From Marinomonas spartinae (GTDB taxonomy: Bacteria; Pseudomonadota; Gammaproteobacteria; Pseudomonadales; Marinomonadaceae), in the NCBI RefSeq assembly GCF_900089775.1, contig NZ_FLOB01000012.1:42637-106636 (forward strand): a stretch of DNA of 64,000 nt. The letters run 5' to 3'. Positions 36,610-45,186 of this stretch are shown here, one piece after another (the first letter of the stretch is position 1; each line of letters opens with the position of its first letter). The position numbers were made by a program, and so were the translations under genes. The notes below the pieces were generated by a model. The model did no database searches and was not told where the DNA came from. It saw only the letters and a program-made list of their open reading frames with translations.

Positions 36610-38109
36610 ATGACTCAAGTACATTTTGACTTATTTGTTGTTGGTGGTGGCATCAACGGCACAGGCATCGCAGCCGATGCCTCAGGACGCGGACTTAAAG
36701 TTGGCTTATGTGAAATGGGCGATCTTGCCCATGCGACTTCGTCGTCAAGCAGCAAATTAATCCATGGCGGCTTGCGCTATTTAGAACATTACGAATTTCG
36801 TCTTGTCCGCGAAGCGCTCAACGAACGAGAAGTATTGCTCAAAGTCGCGCCACACCTTGTCACCCCAATGCGCTTCCAAATGCCACATCGCCCTCATTTA
36901 CGCCCTGCTTGGTTGATTCGAATTGGCTTGTTTTTGTATGATAACCTCGGCAAGCGGGAAGCCCTTGCAGGTTCTCGTGGCGTGAAATATACCGCAGATA
37001 GTCCACTTAAATCCGACATCAAACAAGGATTTGAATATTCAGATTGCTGGGTAGATGATGCTCGCTTGGTTGTCATCAACGCCCTAAGCGCACAGCAAAA
37101 TGGCGCCAGTATTTTTGCTAGAACTCGCTGTACTTCTGCCAAACGCGACCGTGGTCTATGGCGTATTGAACTTGAAGATCAGATCACCCACCAAGTCACA
37201 CAAATCACCGCCAATGCATTGGTTAATGCCGCAGGTCCTTGGGTCTCTTCCTTCATTGAAACTAAGATGGAACGCAAAGCTCCCTATGGCATCCGCATGA
37301 TCAAAGGCAGTCATATTGTGGTTCCTCGTCTTTACAAAGAAGCTAACGCTTTCATCATGCAAAACGTTGATAAGCGCATTGTCTTTGCTATTCCATACCG
37401 CGAGCATTACACCCTCATCGGTACAACAGATGTGGAATACAAAGGCGACCCTGATAAAGTAGCGATTTCGGAAGAAGAAACAAGCTATATTCTTAGCGTC
37501 GCTAATGATCACTTTAAAAAACAACTGACACCCGATGACATTGTGTGGAGTTACTCTGGTGTTCGGCCATTGTTAGAAGACGAATCAGACAACCCTTCTG
37601 CAGTGACCCGTGATTACACCCTGCACCTAGAAGATGACGAAAGCAAAGCGCCTTTACTCAGTATTTTTGGCGGCAAAATCACCACCTATCGCCAATTAGC
37701 GCTATCGGCCATGCGCAAACTAACGCCTTACTTTGACAACATGGGTGCCCCTTGGACACACACTAAACCTCTGCCTGGTGGCGATTTAGGCATGCCCCTA
37801 GACGCATTTGGTATTCAACTTCAAAGACAGTACCCGTTTATTAGCGCACACAATGCGCAACGCTTTGCCAACAGCTATGGCACACTCACACACCTTATGT
37901 TGGACAAGGTCAGCAATGAAGCAGAGCTAGGACACTGCTTTGGCAATGAGCTGTACCAAGTAGAAGTCGACTATTTGATCAAACACGAATGGGCTCATAG
38001 TGCAGAAGATATTCTATGGCGACGCACAAAACTTGGCTTAGAAATGTCAAAAGACGAAGTCAGAGCGCTTCAAGAATACATAGAGAAGTCACTGGCTATC
38101 GCTGCATAA
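36610..38109 (+). CDS. glpD: Aerobic glycerol-3-phosphate dehydrogenase
   Basis: Membrane-associated FAD enzyme oxidising glycerol-3-phosphate to dihydroxyacetone phosphate and reducing ubiquinone. The 499 residues begin with the FAD site FDLFVVGGGINGTGIAADASG, then ATSSSSSKLIHGGLRYLEHYEFRLV, ALVNAAGPWVSSF, GTTDVEYKGDP, WSYSGVRPLLEDES and IFGGKITTYRQLAL, all GlpD hallmarks. GGGGAG precedes the ATG. Regulation by GlpR is supported by the operator and promoter upstream, and a terminator follows. No glpF or glpK is in the window. Confidence 0.97.
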   Translation: MTQVHFDLFVVGGGINGTGIAADASGRGLKVGLCEMGDLAHATSSSSSKLIHGGLRYLEHYEFRLVREALNEREVLLKVAPHLVTPMRFQMPHRPHLRPAWLIRIGLFLYDNLGKREALAGSRGVKYTADSPLKSDIKQGFEYSDCWVDDARLVVINALSAQQNGASIFARTRCTSAKRDRGLWRIELEDQITHQVTQITANALVNAAGPWVSSFIETKMERKAPYGIRMIKGSHIVVPRLYKEANAFIMQNVDKRIVFAIPYREHYTLIGTTDVEYKGDPDKVAISEEETSYILSVANDHFKKQLTPDDIVWSYSGVRPLLEDESDNPSAVTRDYTLHLEDDESKAPLLSIFGGKITTYRQLALSAMRKLTPYFDNMGAPWTHTKPLPGGDLGMPLDAFGIQLQRQYPFISAHNAQRFANSYGTLTHLMLDKVSNEAELGHCFGNELYQVEVDYLIKHEWAHSAEDILWRRTKLGLEMSKDEVRALQEYIEKSLAIAA

Positions 38110-38153
38110 TCACCTGAGTTTTTGATTTCTTTAACACAAGCACCAACCTCAAC

Positions 38154-38193
38154 AAAAGCCGATGACAGACACAGGTCTCCCATCGGTTTTTTT
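38154..38193 (+). terminator. Intrinsic terminator of glpD
   Basis: CCGATG (38159-38164) pairs with CATCGG (38181-38186), followed by a run of seven T. It lies about 50 bp after the glpD stop, before the convergent LysR gene. Confidence 0.8.
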
Positions 38194-38224
38194 AGGTCTT
38201 CTATTTTCTATAACGAACATACGG

Positions 38225-39181
38225 TCACGCACCTAGATTCAAATGCGGCAAGGTATCAGGCAGGGTTAAGCAGTCTTTTGGCGAGTAGCGATAACTCTCA
38301 CTAACCAGCCAAGCCAGTAATTGTTGCACAGGCTCCCGATGACGCTGAGCATCGGGACAAGCAAACAAATAACGATGCCCTTCATCTAATACCTCAGAAA
38401 AGGGTTTGACCAAAAGGCCTTGCTGGATGTCATCCATCACCAAAGGGGTTCGTCCCAACGCAACACCTTGGCCCGCAATGGCAGCTTGAACCGCTAAATC
38501 CCCACGATTAAAGCTGATGCCTCGTGATGGCTTCACCCCTCTAGCGTTCGTCAATTGCAACCATTTTTCCCATTCCGCGTACGGGCTGGAAAAACGCCAT
38601 TCGGAATCATCATTAAGCAATGGTAGCGCTGCTAGCTGATTGGACTCGGTCAATCCTTGTTCCTGGGCGAATGAGGCACTGCATACGGGAAAAACCTGAT
38701 CTCTCATCAAAGGAACGGTATAACTATTGCGACCATGAATATGACTGTGGACGATCGCCACATCAATGCGATCTCGTTGAAAATTGACCTCTCGATCATT
38801 CGCCTGAATCCGTAACTGTAAATCTGGGTACTGTTTTTGCAAACTGCCAAGGCGAGGAATCAACCATTTCGTTGCAAAAGAAGGCATAACAGATACCGTC
38901 AAAATATTCGATGTCTCCTCCTCTTTTAGCTCAGAAATCAAGGCTTGGATCTGAGCAAAGCTGTGATTGATGTGTACAGCAAGACGCGCCCCCGCCACGG
39001 TCAGCTCTAATCGACGATGGTAACGAATAAACAAAGTGAGCCCTAAGCGCTCCTCTAATTGACGGATCTGCTGACTAACAGCCCCTTGCGTTAGATGCAT
39101 TTCTTGGGCGGCTTTGGTAAAACTCAAATGGCGTGCAGCAATCGCAAACGTTTCTAATCCATACAGTGGAATTGACTTCAT
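38225..39181 (-). CDS. LysR-type regulator, GcvA/AmpR-like
   Basis: A 318-residue LysR protein with HTH LYGLETFAIAARHLSFTKAA and MHLTQGAVSQQIRQLEERLG, the GAVS form typical of the GcvA/AmpR/TrpI subgroup. The effector domain includes VSVMPSFATKWLIPRLGSLQKQYPDLQLRI, RDRIDVAIVH and FNRGDLAVQAAIAGQGVALGRTPLV. It stands alone, convergent with glpD, with a 537-bp region upstream. There is no divergent partner gene, so its target cannot be guessed. Confidence 0.92.
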   Translation of the reverse strand: MKSIPLYGLETFAIAARHLSFTKAAQEMHLTQGAVSQQIRQLEERLGLTLFIRYHRRLELTVAGARLAVHINHSFAQIQALISELKEEETSNILTVSVMPSFATKWLIPRLGSLQKQYPDLQLRIQANDREVNFQRDRIDVAIVHSHIHGRNSYTVPLMRDQVFPVCSASFAQEQGLTESNQLAALPLLNDDSEWRFSSPYAEWEKWLQLTNARGVKPSRGISFNRGDLAVQAAIAGQGVALGRTPLVMDDIQQGLLVKPFSEVLDEGHRYLFACPDAQRHREPVQQLLAWLVSESYRYSPKDCLTLPDTLPHLNLGA

Positions 39182-39718
39182 ATTTTGTCCAAAATTGAAT
39201 CATTCTGACTAGTGCAAAATAGTGTCGACACTCAACACCTCCTTAACAAAACCTGATGACATTTTAGTGAAAAATGCTCTTATCCATTTCAGATAGGCCC
39301 AATAAATCAAGGTGTCATAAAAAATTCGGTACTTTAAGCGATATGGAGATCATAACAAATTTTTCAGATAGAAGAGTATTTGGATTAGCAATTCTAATGC
39401 AAGTGATCAGATTATATCGTTTGAAAGAGCTGGCAAAAAATCTAAAATAGGCTCCATCTCTTAGGTTGAACAGCGACCTGAAATAGATCTTTCAACGTAG
39501 CCCTTACTACGTTGACTTATGACTCAAAAACCACTCCCACAGTTGGTATTTGAGAGAACATGATATTTCCCCACAGAGGTATTGTGTTTGAAACTGCTAG
39601 TTACTTTTGTTTAAGCCGAACGTTAAGTTCGGCTTTTTTTTGCTTTTTTATCAGTCTCCATAGCAGAAAAGGCCACCATCACTGAACCTAGGGCAAGTAG
39701 CGTTAGCACACTTTTCAC
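39182..39718. other. 537-bp intergenic region with an orphan terminator
   Basis: No gene of useful size is visible. It holds the LysR promoter side, a 7-bp-arm inverted repeat CAACGTA/TACGTTG at about 39495-39516, and a strong plus-strand terminator at 39613-39641. Both neighbours are on the minus strand, so that terminator has no upstream protein gene. A 35-codon frame from about 39342 to 39449 has no recognisable content. A small RNA transcribed on the plus strand is one explanation; a decayed gene is another. Confidence 0.45.
39613..39641 (+). terminator. Strong plus-strand terminator with no upstream gene
   Basis: AAGCCGAAC (39613-39621) pairs perfectly with GTTCGGCTT (39627-39635) around a 5-nt loop and is followed by a T-tract reaching 39640. 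On the minus strand the A/T flanks are much weaker. The nearest plus-strand gene upstream is glpD, about 1.5 kb away and already terminated. Confidence 0.75.
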
Positions 39719-40426
39719 CTACCCAGACAAACTGCTGTGCAATAGATAGGTCATCAGAGATAGAAATACCACCAACCCTAAATAGAGTACGGCATAATTT
39801 GTCCGATCATTAAAGCTGGCTTCATAATACCCTTGGGGAATGGCATTCGGATTAGGCCAAATGGCCTGCTTAATTTGAGGGTAGGCGAGAACAACAATTA
39901 GTATCAACATCGGGCTGTGATTATAAAAAAACAGTCCGACCAATAATGGTAACCCCAGCAACCATATTTTAGGTGAAATGATGGCCGTAATTCGCCCACC
40001 ATCTAGAGGTGATAAGGGAATCAGATTAAACAAATTAATCATACAGCCTGCGTAAGCGAGCGCCAACATCAGCTGACTACCACTCTCCCGAGCCAACCAG
40101 TAACACCCCATAGCAGCCAGCGTACCAATAACGGGCCCAGCAAAGGCAATATAGGCTTCCGTTTCCACATTGGTTGGCTGCTCTTTCATCTGAATCCAAG
40201 CACCAACAAAAGGAATAAAGGTTGGAACCCCAACGTTGAGACCGCGCTGACGCGCGGCCATATAATGCCCTAATTCATGAAATAAAATCAGCAGCACAAA
40301 CCCAACAGCATAGCGCCAACCAAATATCCATGAATAAGCTAACATGGAAAACAACATGGTGCCGCCCATTGTTAAGAGCTTGCCAAATTTGGCGGCACTA
40401 AAGAGAAGCAAAAACAGTTTTACCAT
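39719..40426 (-). CDS. Site-2-protease-type zinc metalloprotease, M50 family
   Basis: A 235-residue intramembrane protease-like protein. The zinc site is HELGHYMAA in a membrane helix (VGFVLLILFHELGHY). The second ligand region is INLFNLIPLSPLDGGR, with the conserved Asp. Four to six hydrophobic segments are present. There is no PDZ domain, so it is the compact SpoIVFB-like or M50B type rather than RseP. Its ATG lies 12 bp downstream of the DUF2167 gene on the same strand, so the two are likely cotranscribed; the pairing suggests a joint envelope role. Confidence 0.88.
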   Translation of the reverse strand: MVKLFLLLFSAAKFGKLLTMGGTMLFSMLAYSWIFGWRYAVGFVLLILFHELGHYMAARQRGLNVGVPTFIPFVGAWIQMKEQPTNVETEAYIAFAGPVIGTLAAMGCYWLARESGSQLMLALAYAGCMINLFNLIPLSPLDGGRITAIISPKIWLLGLPLLVGLFFYNHSPMLILIVVLAYPQIKQAIWPNPNAIPQGYYEASFNDRTNYAVLYLGLVVFLSLMTYLLHSSLSG

Positions 40427-40438
40427 GATTCATAGAAC

Positions 40439-41308
40439 CTATTTTTTACGGCGAAATAGCTTCATGATTACGCCACCAAATGCAGCCACACCGATAATAA
40501 TGACCTTTTTGAAAGCAATAAGTAACGCTAACAATTTTGCAAACAAGCCCATTTTGGCTGCCACACCACCTGCAACCAACGCAGCAAGCCCATATTCCGC
40601 AACATGATCTGTCTTACTATCAAAGTCCGCATAACGGTTGCCTTTCGTAAAGTTCGTTACAGCAAGTAAGGCGGGGGTTTCTTTTTCGATATCATGAAGC
40701 TGGCTCATACCACCAACCACATTCAACACCAACACCCCTTCACGACCCAACACACGAATATTGTAATTGAGCGAGTCTTCTCTAGAATCACTTGTCTTTA
40801 AGTCTTCGGCCCAATAAAACTTATGTGTTGCTTGATCGTAGCGGGGGGGCTGTGCCCAACCAACCAGCTCCATGGAACCATAACCTTGTTTCACTCTTTC
40901 CTTACTCTCAGACTGAGTTTCCTTCTTCATCTTTTGCAGAAGTTCGTTATAGTCGATCGTCTTGGCATCAGAATCTTTGACATGACCGTCTTTTTGATAA
41001 GTAATCACCACTCCCCAGCCATCATTACTAAGAGGGTTGGTATTGGCAGGAATCAGCATCCCCAAGGTTTTGTTACCTGGTGGATTCCCCCAACCATCGA
41101 CTAATAGACGCTCAGTGCTCTTAGGTGAAAGGTATTGAAATTTATCGGTTAAGCTTAACTCTGCGACACCGTTTCCGAGTATGATATCACCGGATTGGGG
41201 GTGAAGTTGTTGCAAAAACTGCTCGTTTGTCATGCTGACATTGTCTGAATCCGCAGCAAAAGAATAGAAAGAAAAACAGGCTAGCCATAACACTATGAGG
41301 CTTCTCAT
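40439..41308 (-). CDS. DUF2167 membrane protein
   Basis: A 289-residue envelope protein with a signal peptide (MRSLIVLWLACFSFYSFA, cut before ADSDN). A large extracytoplasmic part carries the DUF2167 features (GDIILGNGVAELSL, FQYLSPKSTERLLVDGWGNPPG, GVVITYQKDGHVKDSD, ELVGWAQPPRYDQ, YNIRVLGREGVLVLNVVG). C-terminal helices (LAALVAGGVAAKMGLFAKLLALLIAFKK, IIIGVAAFGGVIM) end in a basic tail FRRKK. Function unknown. It lies directly before the M50 protease gene and could be its substrate or partner; this is inference. Confidence 0.85.
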   Translation of the reverse strand: MRSLIVLWLACFSFYSFAADSDNVSMTNEQFLQQLHPQSGDIILGNGVAELSLTDKFQYLSPKSTERLLVDGWGNPPGNKTLGMLIPANTNPLSNDGWGVVITYQKDGHVKDSDAKTIDYNELLQKMKKETQSESKERVKQGYGSMELVGWAQPPRYDQATHKFYWAEDLKTSDSREDSLNYNIRVLGREGVLVLNVVGGMSQLHDIEKETPALLAVTNFTKGNRYADFDSKTDHVAEYGLAALVAGGVAAKMGLFAKLLALLIAFKKVIIIGVAAFGGVIMKLFRRKK

Positions 41309-41396
41309 TCTTGAAGTCGTCCCTTTATCAAGTTAATAAAAAGCAGATAATACAAGCTTAGCGGTTAAATCGTTAGCATTTTTCATCCCAACAAGA

Positions 41397-41426
41397 CAAA
41401 AAAAACGGCGACCCAAAGGCCGCCGT
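41397..41426 (-). terminator. Intrinsic terminator of the GAPDH gene
   Basis: On the minus strand ACGGCG (41421-41426) pairs with CGCCGT (41405-41410), with further GG/CC pairing inside, followed by eight T. It lies 38 bp after the GAPDH stop. Confidence 0.88.
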
Positions 41427-41463
41427 ATAAAACACACATTGCTGTGTATCCGGTCATTCTATT

Positions 41464-42837
41464 TTATGCTGCTTGCTCTTCGCGGACCGACTCACTTTCC
41501 AACTGAGCCTGTGCCAACTTTTCCATCAAGCGCACAACCTGGCAACTGTAGCCATATTCATTATCGTACCAAACATATAGAGTCGCTTGGTTACCACGTA
41601 CTTTCGTTGACAAAGAGTCCAAGATACCGGCCTGCTCTGAACCAATAAAGTCAGAGCTCACCGCATCAGCTTCGGCACTGAAACCAATTTGGCCGCTTAA
41701 CTCTGCTGAATTAGACGCATTTTGTAAAAGCTGGTTTATCACTTCAACTGACGTGGCTTCTTTCAACGTCAAACTTAAAACCGCAATCGACACATTAATA
41801 ACGGGTACACGAATAGCACTACCGCTTAATTTGCCTTCTAACGAAGGAATCGCTTTAGACACAGCTTTCGCTGCTCCCGTTTCAGTCATCACCATATTCA
41901 TGCCCGCCGCACGACCACGACGGTCACCTTTATGAATATTATCAATCAGGTTTTGATCATTGGTATAAGCATGTACCGTTTCTACATGACCAGATTCAAT
42001 ACCAAATTTTTTCTCTAGAACGGACAAAATTGGTGTAATAGCATTAGTCGTACAAGATGCCGCCGAAACGATACGATCTGACTTAGTTAGATCCCCATCA
42101 TTGACACCAAACACGATGTTTTTCATTTCTTTGCCTGGGGCGGTCAATACAACACGCTCGATACCAGGACGTTGTAAGTGAACATTCAAGCCATCACGAT
42201 CACGCCAGCGGCCAGTATTATCAACCAGCAAAGCACGCTTAATACCATGAGAGGCATAATCCACTTGTGCTGGATCAGACGCGTAAATTACTTTTACCGC
42301 TTGCCCATTAATAATCAAACTCTGGTTGGTATCATCCACTTTAACCAGACCATCATAGGTACCATGGACCGAATCGTATTTAAGCAAGCTGGCGCGTTTG
42401 GCAAGGTCATTATCACAGGCTTTACGAACCACAATAGCCGCTAGATACATACCAGGAGTCGTGTGTCCTAATGCACACATACGGCGAGCCAATAAGCGAC
42501 CAATTCGGCCAAAGCCATACAGTACAACAGGAGTGGTTTCCCCTTCTGACGACGGCGTCGCTAAAATGGATTGGACATCCGCTTCGGCCAGCAAGGCTTC
42601 CAATGCTAATACACGCTGTTTTGAAGGACTTGCCAAGGCTTGTTCTAGCACTTGATACACTTGTGTCAGATCCAATTCTGGATGCTTGTCAAAAATCCCC
42701 ATCAGACCTGTCACAGAATCTGCCATTAATGTCTGACCAGCCAATTGGACCTTGACTGAATGTTCGCGGCCAAGTTTTCCCAAAAGAGGAATCATGGATT
42801 CCACCAGCGCAAGAGATTGTAACCAAGTGTTTGTCAT
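41464..42837 (-). CDS. Glyceraldehyde-3-phosphate dehydrogenase, long form
   Basis: Phosphorylating GAPDH homologue of 457 residues, about 120 longer than standard GapA. The extra N-terminal part (MTNTWLQSLALVESMIPLLGKLGREHSVKV and onward to about residue 105) precedes the NAD fold VVLYGFGRIGRLLARRMC. The catalytic Cys is in SAASCTTNAITPIL, the His in HVETVHAYTNDQNLID, and the phosphate site in WYDNEYGYSCQVVRL. The ATG at 42837 has GGGGAG 6 nt upstream; seven earlier codons are rejected. A similar long GAPDH exists in Pseudomonas and is thought to be gluconeogenic. Confidence 0.92.
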   Translation of the reverse strand: MTNTWLQSLALVESMIPLLGKLGREHSVKVQLAGQTLMADSVTGLMGIFDKHPELDLTQVYQVLEQALASPSKQRVLALEALLAEADVQSILATPSSEGETTPVVLYGFGRIGRLLARRMCALGHTTPGMYLAAIVVRKACDNDLAKRASLLKYDSVHGTYDGLVKVDDTNQSLIINGQAVKVIYASDPAQVDYASHGIKRALLVDNTGRWRDRDGLNVHLQRPGIERVVLTAPGKEMKNIVFGVNDGDLTKSDRIVSAASCTTNAITPILSVLEKKFGIESGHVETVHAYTNDQNLIDNIHKGDRRGRAAGMNMVMTETGAAKAVSKAIPSLEGKLSGSAIRVPVINVSIAVLSLTLKEATSVEVINQLLQNASNSAELSGQIGFSAEADAVSSDFIGSEQAGILDSLSTKVRGNQATLYVWYDNEYGYSCQVVRLMEKLAQAQLESESVREEQAA

Positions 42838-43098
42838 ATCAGGCTCCCCAGAAGACACTATTGAGTCGAATTGGGTGCAGTCTACCGTCGCTTTTGCCTA
42901 AAAACAAATTGTAAAAAGGCAACAAAACTCCTTTAAAATCTGATATTTAAATACATTTTTAATGGAAATAACGAGAAAACAACAGTCACTTAGAAACTTT
43001 ACTACATTCATAACGTCATTCACGGTAAAAAAGCTCAAAATGACAGGATAATTCCGTAATTTGATAACCAAAAAAGAGAGAAAATTTCATGTTTTTTT

Positions 43099-43428
43099 TT
43101 ATAACTGACGCTTTCGCTCCGCCAAAATACCCAATAAACAAAAACAGGCAAATAGCACAACAGGACGGTAAACCAGATCAATTCTTGTAATCAACCAAAA
43201 CACCAAAGGCTGACTCCACAAAGCCAACAAACCGTAACCAAAGGCACACATCAAGATAAATGCCGCCACCCGAGCCACGAAGACCCAAGAGGAAACCGCT
43301 CTTTTTAAAAAGCCATTGACTTTATCACCGTAAACCACAAGACAAGTTGCCACTAGGGCAACCGAGATAGCATGAAGGTAGGGTTGTAAGAAATACGCTA
43401 AACGCAAATTCAGATCTAAAAGAAACAT
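43099..43428 (-). CDS. DUF3392 membrane protein
   Basis: A 109-residue inner-membrane protein with three hydrophobic segments (LHAISVALVATCLVVYGD, VFVARVAAFILMCAFGYGLLALW, YRPVVLFACFCLLGIL) and the opening LRLAYFLQPYLHAISVALVAT that I associate with DUF3392, a family of unknown function in marine gammaproteobacteria. It lies 49 bp downstream of a secreted hypothetical protein on the same strand, but a hairpin stands between them. Confidence 0.8.
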   Translation of the reverse strand: MFLLDLNLRLAYFLQPYLHAISVALVATCLVVYGDKVNGFLKRAVSSWVFVARVAAFILMCAFGYGLLALWSQPLVFWLITRIDLVYRPVVLFACFCLLGILAERKRQL

Positions 43429-43443
43429 GACAGGAACTCAGAT

Positions 43444-43467
43444 AAAAGCGGCCTTCTAGAAAGGCCC
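43444..43467 (-). terminator. Hairpin after the secreted hypothetical gene
   Basis: GGCCTT (43450-43455) pairs with AAGGCC (43461-43466). On the minus strand the stem is followed by GCTTTTATC, a moderate T-run. It lies just beyond the stop of the 43478 gene and may terminate or attenuate before the DUF3392 gene. Confidence 0.5.
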
Positions 43468-43477
43468 GTTTAATGAT

Positions 43478-44053
43478 TTACTGAGTTTGCTTTGACAAGG
43501 CCTCAACGTCAATAGTACCAGACTCAGATGGCACCTTAGGATCTTCATCGACATAACTAATCGATACATCAAACGTTGTGTTATGTAGTTCAATATAGGT
43601 ACCATCTTTAAAGTACCATCGTGCACGCCCATAGCCGTTTTTAATAAAACCAACGTTCGGCTCGCCATATTTTTTTTCTAATAGCTCGCCTAGCTTCTGA
43701 CGTTCATGGGTATTCTTCACCACCCCAGCCAGATTAGCATGACGGATATAATCGTAATCATTAAAGGTGATATCCAATTCCTTGATGCCTAAGATACCTT
43801 TTGGCCCAAGACTATAAGACACCACATCTTTTTTATAAGAAGGATAAGGCTGTAAGCCCATTCTTGATAACTGCTTCTCCAACGTTTGCTTACTTAAATC
43901 GTTCACCTTCAAACCAAATAGCTCAGCCCCACCAGTCTGAGGCGTTGCCTGTTGCTTCAATTGCGAAGTTGCATCAGCAAACACAACTGACGAGCTTAAA
44001 CCAAGCACCATAATGCAACTCAATACCCTAGCAATTTTACACAAACGCATCAC
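43478..44053 (-). CDS. Secreted hypothetical protein
   Basis: A 191-residue protein with a signal peptide (MMRLCKIARVLSCIMVLGLSSSVVFA, cut before DATSQ; first or second Met may start). The mature part reads like a periplasmic domain: GAELFGLKVNDLSKQTLEKQLSRMG, ITFNDYDYIRHANLAGVV, LEKKYGEPNVGFIKNGYGRARWYFKDGTYIEL. I do not recognise a named family. The pattern of 'KYGEP...W' is common in small periplasmic proteins that follow an outer-membrane or chaperone theme, but no function can be assigned. Confidence 0.7.
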   Translation of the reverse strand: MMRLCKIARVLSCIMVLGLSSSVVFADATSQLKQQATPQTGGAELFGLKVNDLSKQTLEKQLSRMGLQPYPSYKKDVVSYSLGPKGILGIKELDITFNDYDYIRHANLAGVVKNTHERQKLGELLEKKYGEPNVGFIKNGYGRARWYFKDGTYIELHNTTFDVSISYVDEDPKVPSESGTIDVEALSKQTQ

Positions 44054-44435
44054 TTCACACCTACTAAAACCTGCCGATAAATAGACTCGGCCATAAACAA
44101 AAACGACTATGCTTTTATTGTACCTTTAATTCTGTTTCTGGGGGGGGCATTCCTTGTATGATTTTGTGTCTTAGCCACACACAACATATCGTTTTTATAA
44201 CGTAACAATACAAAGGTATTCAAAAAATTGATCACCATAGGACACTGGTAGGGAGAATCCTTTTCAGCATCAATAACCTAGCAGACAACACCACAGAACA
44301 TCTGGTAAAATGCGCAAAATTGCATCTAATCCCCCTCTCGAGACGCAATAAAAAAGGCGCAACAAACATCTCTAACTCGTTCAATTTAAAAACGTTTTAG
44401 GGACTATCACGAGACATTATTGAGGTAAAATACAC
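44054..44435. other. Divergent intergenic region upstream of the uridine kinase-like gene
   Basis: A 382-bp region between divergent genes. I see no gene. A run of eight G occurs at 44140-44147 outside any reading frame. A GAGG-type ribosome-binding site is next to the kinase start. No palindromic operator or terminator is convincing. Confidence 0.45.
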
Positions 44436-45047
44436 ATGGCACTTGTTATTGGCGTAACAGGCATTTCTGGTAGTGGCAAAAGCCGACTATGCTCTCTCTT
44501 GGCCGAAGGCAAAGAAGATCGCATTACCGTACTTTGTCAAGACAGCTTTTATAATGGCTGCGGCAGCATTGACCCAGACGTCTACAACTTTGATGATTTA
44601 AGCTCCTTGGATTTAGAAAGTATCATCCTTGCCATTCATAACTGCAAAAACAAGCAGCAACCTAATGAAATTCCAGTATACGATCACGCACAGCATAAAC
44701 GTGTTGGCTATCGTAACTTGGCGCCAACCGACGTCGTACTTGTAGAAGGACACATGATGTTTCAAGACGCCGCCATTCGTGATGCGGTAGACTATCTACT
44801 GTTTGTCGACACCGATATGGACATTGCCATTGTTCGTCGCCTTAAGCGAGATATCGCCGAGCGTGCTCGTAATGTGAATGAAGTCACCAGCCGCTACATG
44901 CGCCACGTGCGCCAAGCCTCACTTAAAACCTTGGATATTCGCGAGAAAGCCGATTTTATCATCCCAAATAACAAGAGCTTCACTAACGCGGCGAATCTTC
45001 TTAGCAGCTACATTGACTCTTTGCTCTACAAAAAAGGCGCAAACTAG
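44436..45047 (+). CDS. Uridine kinase-like nucleoside kinase
   Basis: A 203-residue P-loop kinase of the uridine kinase/phosphoribulokinase superfamily. The Walker A motif GVTGISGSGKS starts at residue 6. QDSFYNGCGSIDPDVYNFDDLSSLD corresponds to the uridine kinase YYK/NFDHPxAxD region, followed by IPVYDHAQHKR and VLVEGHMMF with the catalytic acids. DMDIAIVRRLKRDIAERAR matches the lid. Sequence differs from canonical Udk in the substrate loop, so it may act on another nucleoside or nicotinamide riboside. GAGG lies about 10 nt before the ATG. A terminator follows. Confidence 0.83.
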   Translation: MALVIGVTGISGSGKSRLCSLLAEGKEDRITVLCQDSFYNGCGSIDPDVYNFDDLSSLDLESIILAIHNCKNKQQPNEIPVYDHAQHKRVGYRNLAPTDVVLVEGHMMFQDAAIRDAVDYLLFVDTDMDIAIVRRLKRDIAERARNVNEVTSRYMRHVRQASLKTLDIREKADFIIPNNKSFTNAANLLSSYIDSLLYKKGAN

Positions 45048-45069
45048 CAAAAGCACAATCATGCTCAAT

Positions 45070-45097
45070 AAAAAAGGCGCTATATAGCGCCTTTTTT
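45070..45097. terminator. Bidirectional terminator between convergent kinase and dnaJ
   Basis: AAAAAAGGCGCT pairs with AGCGCCTTTTTT around ATAT, a fully symmetrical stem with A- and T-runs. It lies 23 bp after the kinase stop and about 90 bp after the dnaJ stop, so it can serve both. Confidence 0.9.
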
Positions 45098-45186
45098 ATT
45101 TGATCTCTCTTTCGCCCACTGACTGTGTGCGAAAAACACAATCCGTCACAGCAAGTGTACGACGGTAACTTGTACCTATCAGTGAA

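Noticed and set aside
39342..39449. A 35-codon open frame in the large intergenic gap
   Set aside because: Too short, no ribosome-binding site, and no match to any family I recognise; it may be chance or a decayed gene.
44140..44147. Run of eight G as a possible phase-variation tract
   Set aside because: It lies outside any reading frame, well away from likely promoter elements, and is short for slippage control.
44348..45080. AAAAAAGGCGC repeated three times around the uridine kinase-like gene
   Set aside because: Only 11 bp long; one copy is part of a terminator and the others look like chance in AT-rich DNA.
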